DNA of 64,000 nucleotides from Panopea generosa. Lineage: Eukaryota > Mollusca > Bivalvia > Adapedonta > Hiatellidae. Under the pieces are notes generated by a model. That model searched no databases. It was not told where the DNA came from and saw only the letters and a program-made list of their open reading frames with translations. Each line of letters starts with the position of its first letter. The stretch's first letter is position 1. This document shows positions 35,939 to 48,600 of this stretch, in pieces. The position numbers and the translations under genes were made by a program. The stretch covers positions 34,560,132 through 34,624,131 of the forward strand of contig CM055894.1 in NCBI GenBank assembly GCA_029582155.1. The letters are read 5' to 3'.

Positions 35939-36313
35939 TAACGTCTCACTACACAGTTATGCCCCATTTTCCCCGACGGTAACATTATTCTTACGTTTTA
36001 AAAAAAAGCCTATGTACTTTGGTTATGAAATATTTTCAAAATGGTTCATAGTGGTTGTAATTTCTTGCTGCAGATGAGTAGAGCAACAGTTGGCATAGCA
36101 TATACTGCAGTCTCAGGGTGTCACTGCACCCTCTTTTAAAAAACGACGTGGCTAACCTAGTTATTGTGAATTTTTATGTGGGTACACATTCCTGCTATGA
36201 AAAAAAGAACTTTAAAAAAAATTCTATATGAAATTCATATTTTACCATTGAAATCCTAGACCTCATTTTGCATAGAACAAAGAACAGAATTCAACTGTGT
36301 AGTGAGACCTATA
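35939..36313 (+). mobile_element. MITE family copy 2, about 375 bp
   Basis: Starts TAACGTCTCACTACACAG and ends CTGTGTAGTGAGACCTATA. It aligns with copy 1 throughout but lacks about 90 bases of the middle ('caccactggtgttaaaaaat' to 'gcatttgaggacttc'). Confidence 0.85.
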
Positions 36314-36916
36314 GTTTTTGTACAGTTGAGTTTATGAATCCCAATTTTTGTAGCATTGCGTTATTTACAAAAAATATCTACCCTTTACTATATATCTCAC
36401 AAATATCTAGTTGAGATAATAGTCATGTTCTTACGCTACTTTGACAAAAAAACAGTTTACATTGCTTAGTATAAACTGATTTTCTTGCATGAGCCTTTCC
36501 ATTGATGAAAATACTTGCGAACTGAGCCATTTGGAACTAATATGAATCAATACGAAAACACAAGGTCAATATGAACCTAAAACAAGCTGGTACGATTATT
36601 TCTGGTTGTTGATTAATAACAGTGTCAATAAGTGATATATACTGACCCCGTTTTTTTTTTGGTAAGGAATACTAATATTATCACTGAATAAATTACTATG
36701 CCATTATGAAATAATAAATGATTACCTTATACTCAGACATGGAAACATCTTAAATGTCGTATCTGTATTACAGCAAAACAATGTAGAACTAGGAGGAAAT
36801 ATGAATAGATTTGAATGGATATGTGAGCAAACACGAATCTCAACCAAGTTATTAATTGACGATACAAACCATATCATCCGATGCTAGCATGAGAGATCCA
36901 AACAAAGTCCAAACAT
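36314..36916. other. Intergenic, nothing recognised
   Basis: AT-rich with no supported feature. Confidence 0.4.
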
Positions 36917-37390
36917 TTAAGGAGGAATATACCTTTTAAATTATTTTTGAAATCAGTAGTTTATTTGGTATATAATGAAATAAAGGTAATTTCCAATGTG
37001 AATATGTATTTTTTTCTAAGGTTAATATAGCACATATTTATATGCGACGTCATAAACATGGCCATGTTCGACCTTTTTGACGTCCCAATTTATAGCAGCA
37101 AAATTGCCACGTACACATTTGACGGATGTATGGATTTACAAATGCAAAAATTACTATTTTTTCCGATTTTTTTCGAAAAAAAGGCTTCAAATAAAATTTA
37201 CTTAAAAACGAAATCGAGCGATTTTTGCATAATTATTATATGATTTTATACAATATATTGATCAATTATTGTGAGATTTTTAGAAAAATTGACAAACTTG
37301 ATTTTTATAATATTCAATTATATAACCCTTACCTGCGTCAAAAACACGCTTTAAAGCAAAACGTCAACGTTGGTATAGTGCATTAAATGT
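36917..37390 (+). repeat. 0.5-kb dispersed repeat, copy A, with recurring short ORF
   Basis: Starts TTAAGGAGGAATATACC. About 140 bases in, 'gacgtcataaacatggccat' opens a frame MAMFDLFDVPIYSSKIA that continues to 37,243. The far end is near 'aacgttggtatagtgcatta'. Compared with copies B and C it lacks about 20 codons after KIA. A TTAA-type terminus suggests a DNA-transposon derivative, but the two termini match only weakly. Confidence 0.7.
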
Positions 37391-37394
37391 TAGG

Positions 37395-37460
37395 TTTGTG
37401 ATCATTAAATAAAACTGGATATGCATAAATGTGTTGAAAATGACGTTAAACATCATCTAC
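37395..37460 (+). repeat. SINE 3'-tail fragment
   Basis: The phrase 'aaaactggatatgcataaat' followed by 'gttgaaaatgacgttaaa' matches the 3' portion of the SINE-like copy at 59.5-59.75 kb ('aaaactggatatgccaaata', 'gttaaaaatggcgttaaa'). Confidence 0.55.
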
Positions 37461-37605
37461 AAAAACTAGTGATTTGTGCATACGAGTTATATGTTCTATT
37501 GCACTACTGTTTAGTGGCATATTATTTTGAGCCAGTTGACAAACGTTCTGCATAGAGGTCCCTTACTAGATCGTGCTCAATATTATCCTTAAAAAAAGCA
37601 AAATA

Positions 37606-37712
37606 TCATCATCACAACGGTCATCATCATCACTGTCATCGTCATCACCACCATCATCATCATCATCATCATCATCATCATTGTTTTCATCATCATCATG
37701 GTTATCGTCATT
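37606..37712. repeat. CAT/ATC trinucleotide microsatellite
   Basis: An interrupted run of CAT (ATC) triplets with about ten perfect units near 37,650-37,680. Confidence 0.95.
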
Positions 37713-38934
37713 TGCTTAGGCGTTATTAACATCCCTTATTTTGTTTTTTTATTCTGCATGTACATAAAAGTCGCTCTAGATCAATACTACGTCTTACCTT
37801 CAATCAACAACATTTTAATTTGATCATTTTTCTATTCTCTATTAAATATCGCCATTATTATGTAAGAATGTGTAAATAGACGGCTATTTGCACGCCTGCG
37901 GCTTTTTATCCGCTTGGTGCTTTTTGTTCGAAACGGTTTTTATCAACATGAAAAAATAGAAATACGTCGGCTTTTGTCTCGATGCGGACCGATTTCTTCA
38001 TTGTCCAAAATTTTAAAAAAGGCACCATCTTGACAATAGTTAGCATATTTCTATTTTTTTCTGCTTACAAAATGCGTCAAATGAACAAAAAGCGCCTGCA
38101 CACACGGTCGGTTTGTGATTTTTTCTTCCCCCCAAAACATGATCGAAGTAATGCACATGTATCTCATAGCGATAGAAAATCGATTACTAACCACTTATCT
38201 TCGTACACTTCAATGTAAATCTAAAATATTAGTTAAAGTACAACATTTTTTTTTTATTTTAAGGGGACACATCGCTATTTTAACACATTTTCACTTAAAG
38301 TAATTTCTAAAATTACTTGGGCCTAAATAATATACCCGTTTCTGCCTAGCCCGTACAAAATAGTGTATACCACGTACGATTGTCTTTTCTTTTCTCCCAA
38401 GGTACTACTAATGTTCAGAATAAGCCGATCATTGGTTGTTGTTGTATGTTAACCAGGTTATATTACTGAGATAGGTACATTAAATATTCACTGTACTGTT
38501 CTGAATAACAAAATAAACATTTGTCTCTCTCGGCAGCCATGTTTGATATCGTACAGCACACACAAAATAATATTAAAAATCCACATTTGATTATGTAAAG
38601 TGCAGTGGCTGTTTAACGGATGTGATTTAAATGAAATAAAATAAAATAAAAATAAGAAAGTAATGTTTTTGATTTTTTTTAATTTCGGAAAAATAGAGTC
38701 GGCAGTAACGAGTAATGTCGGTCAACCAACCGGAATCTTATATTATTGGCCATATCAAATATGAAATTAAATACCTCAGTATAAAAAAAACAAATCCAAA
38801 AAAAATATTATTTTATATGTTTAAGCATTTTCACAGGTACATTCAAAACTAACATGCCTACACTTGTTAAAATTACAATCTTCGAATCACCGGCCGGCGA
38901 AAATCTCCGTGATGAATTATATTCATGTACTAAA
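37713..38934. other. AT-rich intergenic DNA
   Basis: Includes an AAAAT-type low-complexity run near 38,632-38,660 and frames at 37,982-38,218 and 38,115-38,303 that have no support. Confidence 0.4.
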
Positions 38935-39120
38935 ATGCGTCTCATTGTCTTTCGTCTCTCACAACTGATTCCAAGCGAAAAAAAAACGTTTCTTGCGGAG
39001 ATGATTGTGCTCGAGTATTGGTTAACCTTCTAAGATCGCAGGAAAGATTGGTTTGATATAACTGATCGTATTTTAGCCCTCGATGGCTCAAAGAGCACAA
39101 AACGTTCTAAGAAGAATGGA
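38935..39120 (+). repeat. SINE copy, family A, body only
   Basis: Shares with the 17.3-kb copy the segments 'gtctcattgtctttcgtctc', 'tgcggagatgattgtgctcg', 'gagtattggttaac' and 'gccctcgatggctcaaa'. The tRNA-like head is missing. Confidence 0.7.
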
Positions 39121-39593
39121 AGTGCAGTTGAAAGAATGTTAATCGCTTACTCCAAAGGTCGCGGGTGTGATCGTCTTAATGACCATACAGGTTACCAGTC
39201 CTCGTCTATTCATTCATCATCAAAAGAGTCAATGAGCCTTACAGCATAACTAAGTATGTGTCTATGAAACTTATATGTATTATTTTAATTCAACGGCTGT
39301 TTTAAAAAATCAAATTCCCATCATAATTCCTGTTGTTCTAATAATTGACAACCGTGATGTCCACATTTCACTAGCAGTCGTGGAGCTAGTTAGAAATGAG
39401 AATATTGTTTGGGAATCCAGTTCCGTGTAAGTGAAAAAAATGACAGTTTTGAACGTGTGCCAAACAGACACGCTTTCATAAATGCTATAGACAAACTAGT
39501 TGCCATTAAACAGCAGAAGTATATATAACCAGTGTTACCAAAATGTAAATATAATGGTAAAAATAAACTTGTTTAATTATCATAAAACGTATA

Positions 39594-40138
39594 TCTCATG
39601 CGCTATACCGACGTTGACGTTTGCTTTAAAGGTTAGGGTTAAATAATTGAATATCATAAAAAATCTTGTTTGTTAATTTTTCTAAAAAGCTCACAGTAAG
39701 TGTACAATATATAGTATAAAATCATATATATTGATGCAAAATTCGCGGGTTCGTTATTTGGTAATTTTTATTTGAATACTTTTTTTTTCGAAAAAATCGA
39801 GAAAAAAATAGTTTCCGTTTTTCGCTAGTATTTTTAAAATGTGGCGTTCGTCGTAATTTTTGCATTGGTAAATCCATACATTCGTCCTATGTGTACATGG
39901 TGATATATGTTTCTTTTCTGTACATTAGGAAAAACTCTACTGAGGTCGACAAATACGCGATTTTGCTGCTATACATTGGGACGTCAAAAAAGCTGAACAT
40001 GGCCATGTTTACGAGATCACATATAAATATATTTTATATTGACCGCTGCAAAAATTACATATTCACATTGGAAATTACTTCTAGTTTAATTTATAATACG
40101 CTATTTATACCACTGATTTCGAAAATAGTTTAACCTTA
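39594..40138 (-). repeat. 0.5-kb dispersed repeat, copy B (inverted) with short ORF
   Basis: Inverted relative to copy A. On the minus strand the frame MAMFSFFDVPMYSSKIAYLS starts near 40,004, continues through VEFFLMYRKE and then stops. The terminal 'ggtatattcctccttaa' is missing at its right end. Confidence 0.7.
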
Positions 40139-40195
40139 ATCAACCATCGAAAAACTTATTGAAAACGTGTAGAATTATGCAATATGTTGACGTCT

Positions 40196-40688
40196 TTTTT
40201 GACGTAGGATTGGGTTAAATAATCAAATTTAAAAAAATCTAGTTTGTCAATTGTTCCAAAAACTTGCAATCACTGTGATGTATATTTGTTGAAATCACAT
40301 AAAAATTATTCCAAATCGTTCGGTTTGTTTTTTGGTAATTTTGATTTGAAGCATTTTTTTCCGTTTTTCGCTTATTTTTTTCAGAATTTTGGTGTTCGTC
40401 GTAGTTATTCATATGTAAATTCATATATCCGTTGAATGTGTACGTGGTGATATGTGTTTCGATTCTGTACGTTAAGTAAAACTTGACTGAGGTCGGAAAA
40501 TACGCAATTTTGTTGCTATTAATCGGGACGTCAAATAGACCAAACATGGCCATATTTACGACGTCATAGGTAAATAAGTGTTATATTCACCGCAGAAAAA
40601 AAACATGTTCAAATTAGAAATTACTTTCATTACATAGCAAATATTGCACTGATTTCGAAAATAATTTGAAAGGTATATTCCTCCTTAA
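40196..40688 (-). repeat. 0.5-kb dispersed repeat, copy C (inverted) with the longest ORF, 104 codons
   Basis: On the minus strand it begins TTAAGGAGGAATATACC (at 40,688). An ATG at 40,553 opens MAMFGLFDVPINSNKIAYFP and stays open to 40,239. The ORF is Asn/Lys-rich after residue 60 and has no recognised domain. Copies B and C lie in tandem, and both are inverted relative to copy A. Confidence 0.75.
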
Positions 40689-42839
40689 CAGAAAAAAAGA
40701 GCAGCGGCATGACATTTCAGCACAGTATCTTCTTATATCAAACCATTTGAATTATTTTATGCAACATGAGTGAGCGTGAATGTCTAATTAAAATGAAAAA
40801 TAAAATAGCAAGGTAATGTTTTTCAGCAAAATATTAAATTTTTAAACAAAGAGTAAATGATATAGTAACCAATGTAACAAAACGTACAATGTAATTAGTA
40901 ATAAATTAGCCTCCTATAGAATATCGCTCAGAAAAAAAAATTAAATATAAAACTTAAAATTATATATCTTCGTTATTTATCTCGGAACGGTTTTATACAC
41001 TGACACAACCCGGTGATATTTAATATAAAATGTCATTTAAATATGAACAAATAATATCAATAAAAACCGTCAATCGCGTCTATGTATTATCATTTTCATG
41101 TTTATATCTACTTGCCTTTATTAGTGCTTCTGTATATGCAGTTTGAGGTCCATCGAAGTATCTTTGTTTATTGGATTGACCATGAAATATAACAACACAT
41201 ATGCAATTTGAAATATTGTTAGAAAAATTTAAGTGAACATTTTATCAGCATAACAATCATTATGATGCAATGTTTTTGTCATTTCTTTTTCAATTGGAAT
41301 TTGAATCGGGGTCAGTTTCACGTTTTCTGATGTTATCTTGAACGGGTTTAGATCTACTCCGGACAGTGCTAATTTTGTAATTTTGGACCTTTGCTTCCAT
41401 GGTTACCAAAAAAATATCAAAAAACTTCCACATACTTAACTTGGCAGTACTGTGTCTTCAGAATATACCAAGGGCAGACTACTCTTCGGCTTTAGAGTCA
41501 CGGATATCTTGGATGGAAAAGTGCATTTTTGTTAAGAAAAATTTGGAAAGATTGATATAAGACATTTGTCTTAAATCAGCTTAAGTCTTCTTAATAAAAT
41601 TAAGCTCAAAATTTATTGATTACACCTTGTATGTTCTATTAACGTATATATTGCTTTTTATAACATTAGATTTTAGTGTTACTGTTATAACAGTAATTAT
41701 GTGCTATTGTTTTATTTAACTTTCGCTATTTATATAAAAAGCAAGAGTAGTGCATAGGAAGCCATACTGGACTATTTAATATACTAAAAAAGACAGCGCA
41801 AAGCGATCAAAACACCAATATGAGTATTTGTTAACTTATTATTAAGTGAACACCTACTGAAAATATTTTTTTAAAAAATGTGTATAACTGATGAGTACTG
41901 TATTCAAGGTGTATAAAACAGCCGAAATATGCCCATAACAGAGGATCAGAAGCATGATAAATGTTTTAAATGGAACAATGACGTACGGAATTTGGAAATT
42001 ATTGGGGGTGGGTTGGGCGCTGTTGTTTTTTTCACAATTTATAGAGAATGACCAATTACCCATAAAATTCAAACAGTTGGATATTTTTAATCTCATTCAA
42101 GGTCTGTTAATAAGTAACTTGTGAACATACCTACAAAAGAATCAGGAAACGAATGAATATGTAAATGAAGAAATTATGGCTTGGCCATACTTTCTAGTTA
42201 AAAAGGGCTATAATGCATGTACAGTTTGTAATGCGGAGTTGTGTTTCATTCCCGTGAACGGTATTGTGATAAGGAGCAATTGAAGTGAATTGGACAACGT
42301 ATGTTCGTGTTGAATGTGTGGTACACGCTGGTGATGAATGTGTGGATACAAAAAGATCCTTGTTCATAAAGAGTCGAGCTAAATAAAGCAGCATCACCAG
42401 TATTTGAAGATATTTATTTTATAAAGAAAACTTTAAGCGTATATTTTCCGCCATTTCCGTTATCCTTCCGTCATACCACGGTTGCTAGGGATGTGCAAAT
42501 ATATAAATGCATATACGTATGAACAGATATTTTTTTCAAACTGTTTTTTTTTTTAGATACGAGAATCCGATTATGAAGCCCTATAGGCAAAATAACGTCG
42601 CTAGGGCAAATAACTAAAACGAATACTCATATATATACGTCAGTGATAATTTGATTATAACTATATGTGTTTTTTTGATATCAGTATGCATTAATGCCTC
42701 GACTCTCGGGTCATAAGTTAATTGGTCCTGTAACAGCAGGGTGCCCGTGATACACTGATAATGAAGGGTATTTTACATAGCTTTGTTTTATTGTTTCAAT
42801 GATAATGAACTGATTGGTGTGTTTTTTATGGCCCCAAAA
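40689..42839. other. AT-rich intergenic DNA
   Basis: No supported gene. A short GC-richer patch near 42,450-42,500 ('ccgccatttccgttatcctt', 'cacggttgctagggatg') has the look of promoter-like sequence, but no exon is recognisable beside it. Confidence 0.4.
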
Positions 42840-43560
42840 AAGTCAAGGTCACAATTTAACTTTAACAACACTTCCAGTCATTTTGACATTTCTTGTCCGA
42901 TCTGTCATCTATGGATAAATTTTAAAAACACTTAGCACAGTTGATCAACATGACATAATTAAGTGTTGCATGTAAGACCCAGAACCTTTCCTTAAATATC
43001 AAGGTCACACTTTCAATTTGTTTGATATTGTGTATCTGGTCCGTGACTTTGCCTTTAACTTGGCTCAATTTATCAAGATGATATGACGATGTGTCATAAG
43101 TAAGACCTAGACCTAGACTCATACCTCAAAGGCCAAGGTCACACTTTGGTATGTATGACAACACTTTGAATCTGTTTGAGATTTCAAGTCTGTCCTTTAT
43201 CTTTATCATACATGGATGGATTTCAATTGGCTTAATTTATCAATTGATATGTAACTTTGTCTTACATTTAGGGATTTTAAGATAGTTTGACACAAGTGAT
43301 CAACATGTCATGATGATGTTTCAGCAGCATTTAACTGTTGAAATACCCAGACCATTACATCAAATGTCAAGGTCAATGTTACACAAAGGTCAAGGTCACG
43401 CTTTAATGTAAAAAAACATGAAATTGCATGTCTTGTCTGAAACATCAGTCCATTACTCTTTATATTCATGGATACATCGCTACCTATTATGACATAATTA
43501 TATTGTTATTTTTCAACGACCATTTGGGGGGCATGCGACATTTACCAGTGACATTTCTTG
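42840..43560. repeat. Degenerate tandem block with 'aaggtcacactt' phrases
   Basis: 'aaggtcaca' or close variants occur near 42,845, 43,001, 43,133, 43,369 and 43,393, each with related flanking phrases ('gatatgacgatgtgtcataa', 'atcaacatgtcatgatg'). This kind of block is common in bivalve genomes. A minus-strand frame at 42,922-43,122 arises from it. Confidence 0.6.
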
Positions 43561-43782
43561 TTTAAATATATATTTAACTTTATGAAATTATAAAAATATC
43601 GATCCTAAATTTTAGGTTATATTTCTGTTTAGTGTCGTAAGCACGAATTTCATATTACTAATGATTATACTCGAAGTATTACATGTAATTTTATCAGGTG
43701 AATACATAAAATTAATTAGAATGTTACCTTAAATTAACAGTGTTATATTTGATTTAGAATAATTGATATTCATTGTGTTTCA

Positions 43783-43935
43783 TTATCATTCGTCTCTCAC
43801 CGCTGATTCAAATGGGAAAGTTATCAGTTACTTAGGGAGATGGAGTGTGATCGAGTACTGGTTAACCTTTCAGAACTCCTTGGAACAGTTGTTAGGATAA
43901 CTAATTGTCTGTTAGCACTCGATGGCATAAAATGA
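43783..43935 (+). repeat. SINE copy, family A, body only
   Basis: Contains 'attatcattcgtctctcac', 'gatcgagtactggttaac' and 'gttagcactcgatggcataa', matching the 17.3-kb copy. No tRNA-like head. Confidence 0.75.
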
Positions 43936-44239
43936 CTCTAAAAATTCCATCAATTATCTAAAATATGGATACATTTATATTTGAAAATATGTTTTGTTTT
44001 TTTTTGTAAAACAATATTTGTATAAACATGCAAAGAACTTGCAAATTAGGATTAAATACATATCTGCAGAGGCTTCACATTTCCAACCTTATATTGGCTT
44101 AATGTAACATCATGAAACACATTGAAGTTTCCAATACTATTGAAACAAAAAAATGCATCATCATATAATGATTATAATAATGTTAATTACCTCAAAAGTA
44201 TATTATTTAGTTTGGTTCTATCATTAAATATAAATATCA

Positions 44240-44575
44240 TCCATTCAAAAGGTTAACAAATACTATGTAGTGTTTATTGTTTAAAGTATTATTCTGTCTT
44301 TTAGATACTTTTATGTATATTGCTTGATAAATCAAAATATATTTATTTGTCTAGATTCCATTTATTCAATAAATTTAAAAATGAAAGGTTTTTGATAATA
44401 GTATGTTTTATATGGTATTTCTAAGATCATTAAAACATGGACATCAACATATAGAGTGATACTCATCTTCAGGAGAATTACAACATACACATTCTATTTC
44501 ATGACCATTTCTCTGTATTCTATTTCTCCGGAACGAGAAAAGTCAAAACCAGGTAAAACCAAAAGTTGATATATC
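44240..44575 (-). pseudogene. LINE (non-LTR) reverse-transcriptase C-terminal fragment
   Basis: On the minus strand a peptide CVCCNSPEDEYHSIC, stop, CPCFNDLRN (44,418-44,494) matches the cysteine-rich motif at the C-terminus of many LINE polyproteins (C..C.....DEYHFL..CP.YNDLR). After a frameshift come 'YYQKPFIFKFIE', stop, 'MESRQINIF', the usual extreme C-terminal stretch. The remainder of the reverse transcriptase is absent and multiple stops are present, so this is a 5'-truncated dead copy. Confidence 0.6.
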
Positions 44576-44689
44576 GATCTTCTGATCACCGACCTAGCCA
44601 TAATTCATATTCACGCTTGATAGCCTCAGGTGGATAAAAGAAATCATGATACCGATAAACGCGGGCAACTTTTGACACACAATAAAAAG

Positions 44690-45740
44690 GACCATTAATT
44701 GAGTTGATTCCCCTGATTTTATGATTATCAGCGGTAAGCTGATAAGTTCGACATGGCCCCTGCAAAAGCTTCAGACCCTATAGGCAATCGTATTTGAACA
44801 TATTTGACTAACTGGCTGTTGAGGAAAAACATTGCTGAAAATTCCCAACTTTAACCATATGGTCCCTTGGCACCTTTTGGAAATTCAATCCTGTGTATTA
44901 AACGAATTCAAATTTACTATTATTAAACAATGCTTTACATCCCAAAACAACATATTAACAAAAAAGTCCCATTACAGGAATTCTATACATCCCAGTGTCC
45001 CTTGATTTGTACAAACGTGTAATCATTGGTATACTCTATATCAAATGTGAATAAATATGACTGACAGGTTGTTAAGAACAAGAATTTTGAGGATTTTCAA
45101 TTTTACCCTTCTGTGACCCCACCTGGTCCCTTATAGACATTCAATCAAGTTTATTGAATTAAATATCATTTGCCATGACTAGTAGAAGCTTCAGATCTCA
45201 AACTGAATAACAGTTCTGCACAATTTGGTGAAGAAAAAATATATTTTTGTTTTTTCCATAGTATTCCTCTGTGAAACTTTAAATCCGCTTACAGTGTCCC
45301 TACAAATACTACCTCTTGATTTGTACAAACTGCAAGCCTCTATTCAGAGGGATAACTTATATACAATATGAATAAATTTAACTGACCAGTTGTTGAAAAA
45401 TTCAATTTAAACCATTTTGTGATCCCACATGGCCCCTTTTGGATAATGAATACAACTTTATTTATTAAGACTAGAAGATGCTTCAGAACTCAAACTGAAT
45501 GAAAAATCATAAATAGATAAAAAATAGAATTTTCCGTTTTCCTATAGAATTCCTTTGTAAAATTCAAATCAGGACCCTATCAATACAAGCCCCTTGTTTT
45601 ATAAAGATAGTGAAACCAAGTCATTTTTACAAATCTGAACCTCCTTGATAATACAAAGCTTCAGTGAAAATATTGGCAAAATCAGTTCCATTATAAAAAT
45701 AAATATTAGTATTTATCATAATGACATGTGTCCCCTTTTG
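44690..45740. repeat. Three degenerate tandem units of about 290-305 bp
   Basis: Anchors repeat: 'tgtgaccccacctggtccct' at 45,112, 'tgtgatcccacatggcccct' at 45,417 and 'catatggtcccttggcacct' near 44,857. 'gcttcagatctcaaactgaa' at 45,188 is echoed near 45,480. The repeat type is the same as at 7.9-8.3 kb. Confidence 0.65.
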
Positions 45741-45850
45741 AACCCTCGGGGTGGTGTCATTCTCAACCCCAGGGACGCGATTTGCACAAATACGGATGAC
45801 GGACGACAGACGACGGACAACGCCTATCGCATAAGCCATTCCGGCAAAGT
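45741..45850. repeat. Dispersed repeat end with GACGGACGAC-type run
   Basis: 'gatgacggacgacagacgac' and flanking 'gcctatcgcataagcc' form a phrase common in bivalve interspersed repeats. A 186-codon minus-strand frame (45,627-46,187) runs through it. Confidence 0.6.
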
Positions 45851-46730
45851 AAATACAATTCAGGGACTTATAAACGGTTAATGACACTATATACATAAAA
45901 GTAAAATACTTACTTGGTCGAGAGAAGTGCTGGTTTCCTTGAAAATATGATAAAACAACTTCATAACTCACTGGTTTTGAAACCACAAGCAGCAAGTCCA
46001 ATTCATGAGATTGAAAGATATTATCCAATAACAGAACACATATGAAAAAAAAACACTCCCAATTAGCAAACGAAACTACTAAACCACAAGGTCCAGCGAT
46101 AAGCAACCTTGTGTAGACAGCGTGATATAAAATAAACTTATAATGGGTTATTAACCAGCCCCTAGTCAACCCCATGGCCCTTAACATTTGCTTGTTATTA
46201 AAACTGTTTCATTAACGTTGTCTCTTATTCCTGTTAATATTTAATTTAAATGTATACACATTCTTATATAAATAAGCCCATCCGGTCTTTGGCCAATAAA
46301 ACTAATAAATAAAAATCTGGTGGTTCATGATCCTTCTTTAAAGAAGTTTGAATATGTTTCAACACTTTGAATAAATTATACATGATCAATCAATTTAACA
46401 AAATAAATACAATTCAGGGACATAGAAACGGTTAATGACACTATTTACATAAAAGTAAAATACTAACTGGCTTCAGCGAAGGGTATGGAGCCTGGAAAAT
46501 AAGATAAAACAACTTAATAACTCGTTGGTTTAGATGACACAAGCAGCAGCACTTGTTTAAAGTGTTTACCAATCTACTGTCACTTGATCTTCTTTTCTAT
46601 TTTAACAGGCTTTTAATAAATGCAGTACTGCTGCAGTCCAATACATGATATTGAAAGATATTATCCAAAAACAGAACACATATGAAAATAAAAAACTCCC
46701 AATTAACAAAAGATACTAACATTATAACTT
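45850..46730. repeat. Direct duplication, about 300 bp, offset about 553 bp
   Basis: 45,853-46,080 and 46,403-46,720 share 'aatacaattcagggac', 'aaacggttaatgacactat', 'gataaaacaact' and 'tgaaagatattatccaa', then 'aacagaacacatatgaaa'. The second copy carries roughly 90 extra bases (46,555-46,648) absent from the first. Confidence 0.85.
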
Positions 46731-48520
46731 GACCACGACATACGGTATTTGAGTGAATACATTATATATCAAGGTTTCAATAGTTTAGTAATTTAAATGT
46801 CCGATAGCTATATTCCGACATAATCAGACCTAAGTTTTTTGTATGAATTGTTTTGATATGTTCAGATTAGAATGTAGTCAATTTATGTTCATATCCGCAG
46901 TATTGAGAGTTGTTCATTAGGTTATAGGTCGAAGAATCTGGAAACGTACTTTGAGATGCTTATATTGTGTTTATGATGAAAGATTGAAAATCGGTTTTTA
47001 TATTGTCAGATATGTGTAATTAAATTGTGTTTATTCTGGTTTCTTTTTTTTCTTTTTTGGAAACCAAATCAAGATCTTGCTGATGCCATTACAAAGCAAG
47101 TGCAAATAATTATGGAGATCTTGGTACCAAATTAATCTAACATGTGAAGATGTATAATAGCTGATAGAAAATTTATATTTAATTATATTGTATATAGTTG
47201 GATACATTATGACTATACTATATGAATGAAATTGTGTACTATAATAGCAGTATCCCTTAACTGATCAATAATTATGTATACATAGTTAAGTCTCTTGAAG
47301 ATATTTCTATAGAATATCTCATTATAATTGCCACATATTATATTAAGGTATTAGATCTGTAATGGTCAATATCGCAACCAAGCCTAAACTTGGTGTCTTA
47401 GTTATCACCATCCTATGACGGATGTTATTCTGAATTTTTAGAAGATTTTACCGTCTAAAATGAAAATTATTTAAATTTTAAGTATCCAATGCCTATAACC
47501 TCAAAACGGCAAAAAATGAACAACTACAAAACACAATGAAATAGCTATAATTTCCATATATATACTATAAATGATATATAAAAGGCATTATTACATTACA
47601 TCAACACCGCTGAATAGACTAACCCTAAGGAAACTAACATATCTTAATTCATTTTTAATAAATCTTAAAAAATCTTACACTTCCCTCACTTTTGAATTGT
47701 TACTTTTTTTGCAATATTTTAAAATGTTCTAGCATCATTTCTATTATAATTAACCACTAATGTTGTATGCCAAAATTTTCCACATTGTTAGAAATGAGAA
47801 ATGCGAAAAGATAAACAACTTTTACCGTCTTGTTTTCTCATAATATGGTATTTTATAAGATAAGTATCAAAATAAAAGGCAGCCACTTTAGCGACATAGT
47901 GTTTTTTTAACATCTACTAACAGCAAACAGATAATGTGTACTTGTTAAATATTGTATTTAGGCAACTGTTTTTATTAAAACAATATTGCTGGGTGTAATG
48001 ACACATAAGAAACTATGTTCATACTCTAATAGCTTGACTGGAATGTTTAATAAATTCAAAATATTACCCCACCTACCCAAAAATTGTGACAAAAAATAAT
48101 TATTTTCTAATATTTTAGCCCCACTTCCATATCACAAAACAATTCTTATATTGTATATCGAACTATACTACATTGTTAAAAGTAATAAATACACGAAAAT
48201 AAAACAAACTTTTGCCATAACATTTGCCAAAGGGTGAAATATTTTATAAAAATAAGGAACCTACATTTTCATCAAACACTTTGTCTTTTATCTTTAGTAA
48301 TAATTGTGTATTTATTGGTTTGAATTTGCAAATGATATACAAAACTGGAACTGGTAGCTACAACAATAAAATATATTTGGAGTGGGTGGGGGTCAGGTGT
48401 TGGAATTTCTATCTAAAAAGTTGGTTGTGTTTGCGACACGTGTATGTCTTTTACATTTGAATGTGCTGAGCAAACCATCTCTGTAAATAAAAAAAAAAAT
48501 ATATAAAAAAAATTGAGCGC
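46731..48520. other. AT-rich intergenic DNA
   Basis: No supported exon or classified repeat. A frame at 48,224-48,460 is not supported. Confidence 0.4.
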
Positions 48521-48600
48521 CAGTCTGGTCTTAACCCATTATGCTAATCCAACGCTCTAACCTCTTTACTAACGAGACCACAACGTCCGTAGAGTTACAA
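48520..48600 (-). repeat. tRNA-Ala-like pseudo-tRNA or SINE head
   Basis: On the minus strand 'gttagtaaagaggttagagc' resembles an A box, and a TTAGCAT loop (anticodon AGC) follows. The T arm is not convincing, so I call it tRNA-derived and non-functional. Confidence 0.45.

Noticed and set aside
45627-46187. 186-codon minus-strand frame
   Set aside because: It runs through dispersed repeats (GACGGACGAC-type end and a locally duplicated segment); composition is hydrophobic and irregular, with no domain.
48520-48600. Functional tRNA-Ala (AGC)
   Set aside because: T arm and acceptor stem do not pair; better read as a tRNA-derived remnant.
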